DNA from: Alphaproteobacteria bacterium
GTDB lineage: Bacteria; Pseudomonadota; Alphaproteobacteria; Rhizobiales; Hyphomicrobiaceae
Length of the DNA: 18,599 nucleotides
Direction of reading: 5' to 3'
Assembly: GCA_024279745.1 (NCBI GenBank)
Contig: JAJRRE010000187.1
Span: 1 to 18,599 of the forward strand
The notes below the pieces were generated by a model that was not told where the DNA came from, ran no database searches, and saw only the letters and a list, made by a program, of their open reading frames with translations. A program made the translations under genes and the position numbers. Positions 13,699 to 18,599 of the stretch are shown one piece after another. Position 1 is the first letter of the stretch, and each line of letters starts with the position of its first letter.

Positions 13699-14382
13699 CT
13701 ATGTAACGACGACCTCAATCTCGCCGACGCCGCTGACGCCGCCATGCAGTTTGTCGCCCCGGGCTACAGGCCCCACTCCGGCAGGCGTACCGGTCAAAAT
13801 CACATCACCGGCGCGCAATTCAAACAGCTGCGAAAGCTGCGCGATCTGCTCATCGATGGACCAGATCATTTGATCGAGCGCCCCGCTCTGGCGCCGCTCG
13901 CCATTAACATCAAGCCAGATTTTGGCGGCACTTATTTCTGCAACTTCGCCAGCTCGAACCAGGGCGCTGCACGGCGCCGAATCATCGAAGGCTTTGCCCA
14001 CATCCCACGGCCGCCCGGCTTTCTTGGCCATGCTTTGCAGATCGCGCCGGGTCATATCGAGCGCCACGCCGTAGCCAAAAATATGCGAGGCCGCTTTTGC
14101 CGGTGCGATATCGCGCCCGCCCGATCCTAATACCACCATCAGTTCGATCTCATGATGCACATCCTGGCTGGCAGGCGGATAGGGAAACAAACCATCGGCG
14201 CGCAAATTATCCGGCTGCTTGCAGAAAAAGAACGGCGGCTCGCGGCCAGGATCATGGCCCATCTCGCGCGCATGAGCAGCAAAATTGCGCCCGATGCAAT
14301 AGACACGGTGCACCGGGAACAGCTTGTCGGCACCCACAATCGGCAAGGCGGGACGGGCGGGCGGATCAAAGAAGTAGCTCAT
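13699..14382 (-). CDS. Fumarylacetoacetate-hydrolase-family enzyme (fumarylpyruvate-hydrolase-like)
   Basis: A 227-residue FAH-family enzyme that cleaves C-C or hydrates beta-keto-acids. The metal triad is Glu78 and Glu80 in HHEIELMVVLG and Asp109 in GYGVALDMTRRDLQ. The signatures YCIGRNFAAHAREMG near 28-42 and ILTGTPAGVGPV near the C-terminus are typical. The size fits fumarylpyruvate hydrolase or related short FAH enzymes; the substrate is not fixed by sequence. It lies 20 nt after the class V aminotransferase on the same strand, so the two probably form one operon. AAAGG lies ahead of the ATG. Confidence 0.9.
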   Translation of the reverse strand: MSYFFDPPARPALPIVGADKLFPVHRVYCIGRNFAAHAREMGHDPGREPPFFFCKQPDNLRADGLFPYPPASQDVHHEIELMVVLGSGGRDIAPAKAASHIFGYGVALDMTRRDLQSMAKKAGRPWDVGKAFDDSAPCSALVRAGEVAEISAAKIWLDVNGERRQSGALDQMIWSIDEQIAQLSQLFELRAGDVILTGTPAGVGPVARGDKLHGGVSGVGEIEVVVT

Positions 14383-14402
14383 TCCTACGGCCTTTCAGGC
14401 AT

Positions 14403-15686
14403 TCAGCAGCAGGTCTGCCCGGCGCAAGTGGTGGTTTCTGGCGATTTCGCGTCTGCCTCGCCCGCCGCTCCCGTCTCGCCCAAATGCTGCTTTCCCGCTG
14501 GCACTTCGCGTGCCAGAAAATCAATCGCCGCTTGCACGCCTTTGCCATGGGGCACGCCAAGCGCGCTTAGGCCCATCTCGATGACGCTAAGCGTACCAAG
14601 CAGCATTGGCGCATTGGCATAACCCATATGAGCAATGCGAAACGCCTTGCCGTTATAATCGCCAATACCAATGCCGAGCACCACATTGCAATTGTCGCGC
14701 GCATAATCCAGCAGCGGCACGATATGTTGCTCATTCAGCAATATGGTAGTGACGGAGGCCGCGCGCTCCTGCGGCTCAATGATATTCAGCTCCAGCGCCC
14801 CGCTTGAGCCCCAGCCGCGCACTGCTTCATGGGTCGCCCCGGCTAGCAGAGCATGGCGGCGGAACACGTTATCGAGCCCTTCGGCAAGCAACATATCGAG
14901 GGCTTTGCGCAGTCCGAACAAAAGATGCTCCGGCGGCGTGCCGCAATATTTATTATAATGTTCGGGAGCCAGCCGTGCCGTCCAGTCCCAATAATGGGTG
15001 GTGAGGTCCGCCCTCTCATGCGCGCTCATTGCTTTGGCACTAACGGCATTAAACCTCAGCCCCGGCGGCGTCATGAGGCCCTTTTGCGATCCGGCAACCG
15101 CCACATCCACACCCCACTCATCCATCGAGAACGACATACAGCCCAATGAGGCGATCACATCGACAAAGTAAAGCGCGCTATGACCAGCCTCAGTGATGGC
15201 GGCGCGGATGGCCTTAATGTCATTGACCACACCGGCCGCCGTATCGATTTGCACGACCAGCACGGCCTTGATCTGTTGGCCCGGATCGCGCTTTGCATCT
15301 TGCGCCAGATAATCGGCGACCGCCTGCGGGTCTACGGCGCGGCGCGGACCGCCCGGCAAAACTTCTACGTCGAGCCCCATCTTTCGCGCCATCTCACCCC
15401 AGGCGGTAGCAAAGCGCCCGCTTTCCAGCACCAGCACCTTGTCGCCGCGCGATAATGTATTGGATAACGCTGCTTCCCAGGCGCCATGCCCGTTCGCGGC
15501 AAAAATAAACGTTTGCCCTGTTGTAGCAAACACCGTTTTAAGATCTTCCAGGCAGCTCATCGTGACATGTGGCAGGTCGCCGGAATAAATATCGACGGCG
15601 GGCCGATGCATGGCGCCCAAAACGTCATCGGGAATGTTGGTCGGGCCGGGAATGGATAGGAACTCTCGTCCGGTTGACACGCTCAT
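14403..15686 (-). CDS. Class V aminotransferase (serine/alanine-glyoxylate type)
   Basis: A PLP-dependent aminotransferase of 427 residues. The start is the ATG at 15686: a near-perfect SD (AAAGGAGGT, 15694-15702) sits 7 nt upstream. The core has FLSIPGPTNIPDDVLGAMHR, FAANGHGAWEAAL, a VVQIDTAAGVVNDIKAI segment, FVDVIASLG, and the PLP lysine Lys202 in AGSQKGLMTPPGL. Members of this family use serine, alanine or related donors with glyoxylate; the substrate is not settled. The last 30 residues are an extra low-complexity tail ending in TCAGQTCC, three cysteines beyond the catalytic domain. It is the first gene of a likely two-gene operon with the FAH-family enzyme. Confidence 0.9.
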   Translation of the reverse strand: MSVSTGREFLSIPGPTNIPDDVLGAMHRPAVDIYSGDLPHVTMSCLEDLKTVFATTGQTFIFAANGHGAWEAALSNTLSRGDKVLVLESGRFATAWGEMARKMGLDVEVLPGGPRRAVDPQAVADYLAQDAKRDPGQQIKAVLVVQIDTAAGVVNDIKAIRAAITEAGHSALYFVDVIASLGCMSFSMDEWGVDVAVAGSQKGLMTPPGLRFNAVSAKAMSAHERADLTTHYWDWTARLAPEHYNKYCGTPPEHLLFGLRKALDMLLAEGLDNVFRRHALLAGATHEAVRGWGSSGALELNIIEPQERAASVTTILLNEQHIVPLLDYARDNCNVVLGIGIGDYNGKAFRIAHMGYANAPMLLGTLSVIEMGLSALGVPHGKGVQAAIDFLAREVPAGKQHLGETGAAGEADAKSPETTTCAGQTCC

Positions 15687-15693
15687 GCGCAAG

Positions 15694-15702
15694 ACCTCCT
15701 TT
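15694..15702 (-). promoter_or_regulatory. Strong Shine-Dalgarno site of the aminotransferase gene
   Basis: AAAGGAGGT lies 7 nt upstream of the ATG at 15686 and settles the start over the in-frame TTG at 15692, which is only 1 nt from it. Confidence 0.8.
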
Positions 15703-15787
15703 AGTTGTGTAACACGGCATCGGGTGCTATTGGCCGTGCAAAAATTACTAGAGCATGACAGGCGAGATCATAACCTCGCGCCCCCTA

Positions 15788-16180
15788 TCAGCCCTCGGTG
15801 CCAGGACCGTCATGAGACGAAATCCATAAAAAATCCAGACCTAATTCTTCGCGCGTTACCCCGGCTATTTGTTCAAGCCCGGAAATCACCGACTCGTGCA
15901 AATGCCGTAGCGGTACATTGCGATCCGTGCGTCCCGCATCCCGTTGGGCAAAAAAGTCGCCGGCGAACAAAGCCAGGACCAAGACCTCCCGCGCCGACGT
16001 CGCAGGTTTGCCGGCTATTTCTTCGTGCAGTAACCGCCGCTGCGCGCCCAATGCCGCTGCCTCTTCTTGCAAATTAAAGCGCGCCAGAGGATCGCTTTGC
16101 AAGATTGCCTGCTCTTCCAACTGGCATTCGCGCGCCCATATTTCGGCGATCTGCTCGGCCAGTGTCGTCACATCGCTCAT
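15788..16180 (-). CDS. Hypothetical alpha-helical protein
   Basis: A 130-residue soluble protein I do not recognise. It reads as mostly helical: MSDVTTLAEQIAEIWARECQ and the LQEEAAALGAQRRLLHEE run have heptad-like spacing of Leu and Ala. The later half (LVLALFAGDFFAQRDAG) is hydrophobic but too short and charged to be a membrane anchor. No signal peptide is visible. The ATG at 16180 has AGGGA just upstream. It lies 39 nt after tex on the same strand and 101 nt before the aminotransferase gene, so it may share the tex transcript. Confidence 0.6.
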   Translation of the reverse strand: MSDVTTLAEQIAEIWARECQLEEQAILQSDPLARFNLQEEAAALGAQRRLLHEEIAGKPATSAREVLVLALFAGDFFAQRDAGRTDRNVPLRHLHESVISGLEQIAGVTREELGLDFLWISSHDGPGTEG

Positions 16181-16219
16181 TCAGTCCCTACCTTCCCCTT
16201 ACGCCTGCCGCAGTTTTTC

Positions 16220-18565
16220 CTATTTCTGCGCTTTTTTGAAGGCTGCGGCAAATGCATTGTCGTTGTCATTTTCCTGTTTTGGCGGTGCGGCGCTGTGATG
16301 GCGCTGTGACGATCGGCCTTGCCCTCCGGTTGCGCGCATCCCAGCACCGCGTTCGGCTCCTGTGCCGCCTCTGGCCCCGCCCACGTCTGCACGCCCCGCA
16401 TCAGCATTGGGCGACTTCATGGTCAGGCCGATGCGCTTGCGCTCAATGTCAACTTCCATCACCCGCACATGCACGACGTCGCCCACCTTGACGATTTCGC
16501 GCGGGTCTTTGACAAAGCTATCAGCCAGTTGCGAGATATGCACCAAGCCGTCCTGATGCACGCCGACATCGACAAAGGCGCCAAAATTCGTGACATTAGT
16601 CACCACGCCTTCGAGTTTCATGTCTGGTTTCAGATCGGATAGTTTCTCAACGCCGTCGACAAAACTCGCGGTTTTGAAATCCGGGCGCGGATCACGGCCG
16701 GGCTTTTCCAACTCAACTAAGATATCGCTCACCGTCGGCACGCCGAATTTGTCGTCGGCATAGTCCGCCGGTTTCAGCCTCGTCAGGAATGCCCGGTCGC
16801 CGATCATGGCTGTTAGCGGGCGCCCGGTTACTTTGGCGATACGCTCAACAACCGTATAGGCTTCTGGATGAACCGCCGACGCATCAAGTGGGTTTTTGCC
16901 ATTCATGATGCGTAAGAATCCCGCCGCCTGCTCAAACGCCTTTGGCCCCATACGCGCAACTTTCTTAAGTTGTGGCCGGCTTTTGAACGCGCCGTTCTCA
17001 TCGCGAAACGCCACGATATTTGACGCCAGCGTTTGATTGAGCCCGGACACATGCGCCAACAATTGCGCTGAGGCTGTATTCACATTAACGCCAACACCGT
17101 TCACGCAGTCTTCAACCGTGCCGCCAAGCGAGCGCGCCAACGCCGCCTGATCCACATCATGTTGATATTGCCCGACGCCGATCGCCTTGGCATCAATCTT
17201 GACCAGCTCCGCCAGCGGGTCCTGCAAGCGCCGCGCGATTGAAACGGCGCCGCGAATAGACACATCCACATCGGGAAATTCTTTTGCCGCCAACTCCGAA
17301 GCTGAATAAACCGACGCCCCGGCCTCCGACACAACAGCCTTGGCCAATTTCAATTCCGGGTTTTTGCGGATGAGATCGGCGGTCAGCTTGTCGGTCTCGC
17401 GCGAGGCGGTGCCGTTGCCGATTGCGACGATCTCAATATTATGCCGTTTGGCCAAAGCGGCCAAAGTAGCAATGGAGCGGTCCCAGTCATTGCGCGGCTG
17501 ATGGGGATAAATGGTGGCGCTGTCCACCATCTTGCCGGTTTGATCGACAACCGCGGCTTTGACGCCGCTGCGATAACCTGGATCAAGCCCCATGGTCGCG
17601 CGCGGACCGGCAGGAGCGGCTAATAAAAGGTCCTTCATATTGGCGGCAAAAACGCGGATGGCTTCGGCTTCGGCCGCCTCACGTAAGCGCAGCATCAAAT
17701 CAACTGAAAGCCGCGTATGAACTTTGGACTTCCAACATTGCTCGGTCGTCTCCAGCAGCCATTTGTCGGCCGGGCGACCGCGCTGTTCAATGTTAAAATG
17801 GCGCGCGATGCGTTGCGGGCCGGGATGCTTGCGCCCCTCTTCGACATCAAGATCAATGGCCAGCGAAGTAATCTTTTCCTTGCGTCCGCGAAACATCGCC
17901 AAAGCTCGGTGCGAGGGCACATCGCGCAGCCTTTGTTCGAAATCGAAATAGTCGGCAAATTTTTCCCCCTCGTCTTTTTTGCCGCGCATCACCTTCGAGG
18001 ATAATTTGGCGTCGCGCCACAAGGTTTCGCGCAGATCGCCCATTAGTTTAGCGTCTTCGGAAAACTGCTCCATCAAGATCTGCTGCGCGCCCTCTAGCCC
18101 GGCCTCAATGTCTGCTACGCCCTTATCTGCACTAACAAATTTTGCCGCTTCAACAAGCGGATCGAGATTTTTGTCGCGTAGCAATGCCTGCGCCAACGGC
18201 TCCAGCCCGGCCTCGCGTGCCACTTGTGCCTTGGTGCGCCGCTTGGGCTTAAACGGCAGATAAAGATCTTCCAGGGCCGTGCGGGTTTGCGCCGCCTCGA
18301 TCTGCGCTTTCAGCGCCGCATCAAGTTTGCCTTGCCCATCGATGGATTTAAGCACCGCTTTGCGCCGGTCGGCCAGATCGCGCAAATACTCCAATCGCTC
18401 TTCCAGATGTCGCAATTGCGTATCGTCAATCCCGCCCGTTGCTTCCTTGCGATAGCGGGCGATGAACGGGACCGTGGAGCCGCCATCGAGCAGCTCAACC
18501 GCCGCCTTGACCTGGGACGCTCCAACTCCGATTTCGCTGGCGATCTGGGATAGTATTGCGGACAT
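16220..18565 (-). CDS. tex: Tex, S1-domain RNA-binding transcription accessory protein
   Basis: A 781-residue protein with the standard Tex domain order. The N-terminal Tex domain includes FIARYRKEATGGIDD and LEDLYLPFKPKRRTKA (about 101-113). A YqgF-like RNase H domain follows, with DPGYRSG at 328-334 and GNGTASRE near 383-390. Helix-hairpin-helix parts include NVNTASAQLL and the LKKVARMGPKAFEQA region. The S1 domain (EGVVTNVTNFGAFVDVG ... DGLVHISQL) runs about 648-718. The last 63 residues are Gly/Arg-rich and disordered. Tex binds nucleic acids and affects transcription in other bacteria. The start is the ATG at 18565, with GAAAGG upstream. The gene's promoter lies just outside the window. 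Confidence 0.96.
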   Translation of the reverse strand: MSAILSQIASEIGVGASQVKAAVELLDGGSTVPFIARYRKEATGGIDDTQLRHLEERLEYLRDLADRRKAVLKSIDGQGKLDAALKAQIEAAQTRTALEDLYLPFKPKRRTKAQVAREAGLEPLAQALLRDKNLDPLVEAAKFVSADKGVADIEAGLEGAQQILMEQFSEDAKLMGDLRETLWRDAKLSSKVMRGKKDEGEKFADYFDFEQRLRDVPSHRALAMFRGRKEKITSLAIDLDVEEGRKHPGPQRIARHFNIEQRGRPADKWLLETTEQCWKSKVHTRLSVDLMLRLREAAEAEAIRVFAANMKDLLLAAPAGPRATMGLDPGYRSGVKAAVVDQTGKMVDSATIYPHQPRNDWDRSIATLAALAKRHNIEIVAIGNGTASRETDKLTADLIRKNPELKLAKAVVSEAGASVYSASELAAKEFPDVDVSIRGAVSIARRLQDPLAELVKIDAKAIGVGQYQHDVDQAALARSLGGTVEDCVNGVGVNVNTASAQLLAHVSGLNQTLASNIVAFRDENGAFKSRPQLKKVARMGPKAFEQAAGFLRIMNGKNPLDASAVHPEAYTVVERIAKVTGRPLTAMIGDRAFLTRLKPADYADDKFGVPTVSDILVELEKPGRDPRPDFKTASFVDGVEKLSDLKPDMKLEGVVTNVTNFGAFVDVGVHQDGLVHISQLADSFVKDPREIVKVGDVVHVRVMEVDIERKRIGLTMKSPNADAGRADVGGARGGTGAERGAGMRATGGQGRSSQRHHSAAPPKQENDNDNAFAAAFKKAQK

Positions 18566-18599
18566 ATTGCGAACCTTTCTAACGAGCACTGCGTTACCA

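Overview
The window looks like a moderately GC-rich alphaproteobacterial chromosome. Supporting signs are the hslV-hslU pair, a split hisB...hisH...hisA...hisF cluster, an HslV with a pro-segment ahead of its catalytic threonine, and two perfect alphaproteobacterial-type LexA boxes (GAAC/GTTC-N7 direct repeats). The genus cannot be named from this sequence alone.

Layout. Positions 1-265 hold the end of an IS3-family insertion sequence whose orfA is frameshifted; it stops 4 bp after the hslU stop codon. Positions 270-3350 (minus strand) carry hslV, a polytopic DUF2157-like membrane protein and hslU, a protease operon with a membrane gene between the two subunits. A solitary AAA ATPase with a C-terminal winged-helix-like region (3565-4758, plus) lies between this unit and the histidine cluster.

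Histidine cluster (plus strand). hisB (4860-5450), a small acidic DUF2283-like protein, a DUF2628-like membrane protein and hisH (6354-7016) are followed by about 4.2 kb of non-histidine DNA, then hisA (11261-11989), an arginase-fold protein and hisF (12882-13667). The intervening block holds two exported proteins (one an M15 Zn-peptidase), an AT-rich non-coding stretch, an exported dihaem cytochrome c, a cluster of strong inverted repeats with a 12-bp tandem repeat, and two minus-strand genes: a Cas2/SinR-like small protein and an HTH-like small protein. Two perfect LexA boxes lie upstream of the Cas2-like gene. hisE is not seen in the window.

Right part (minus strand). A class V aminotransferase (serine/alanine-glyoxylate type) and a fumarylacetoacetate-hydrolase-family enzyme form a two-gene unit. 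Beyond them are an unrecognised 130-residue protein and the RNA-binding protein Tex.

How the genes work together. HisB, HisH, HisA and HisF supply consecutive steps of histidine synthesis, with HisH and HisF forming the imidazole-glycerol-phosphate synthase. HslU unfolds proteins for the HslV peptidase. The most unusual features are the predicted SOS control of the Cas2-like gene, the structured DNA/RNA after the cytochrome gene, and the arginase-fold protein that lacks a canonical metal-binding histidine but is translationally coupled to hisF.
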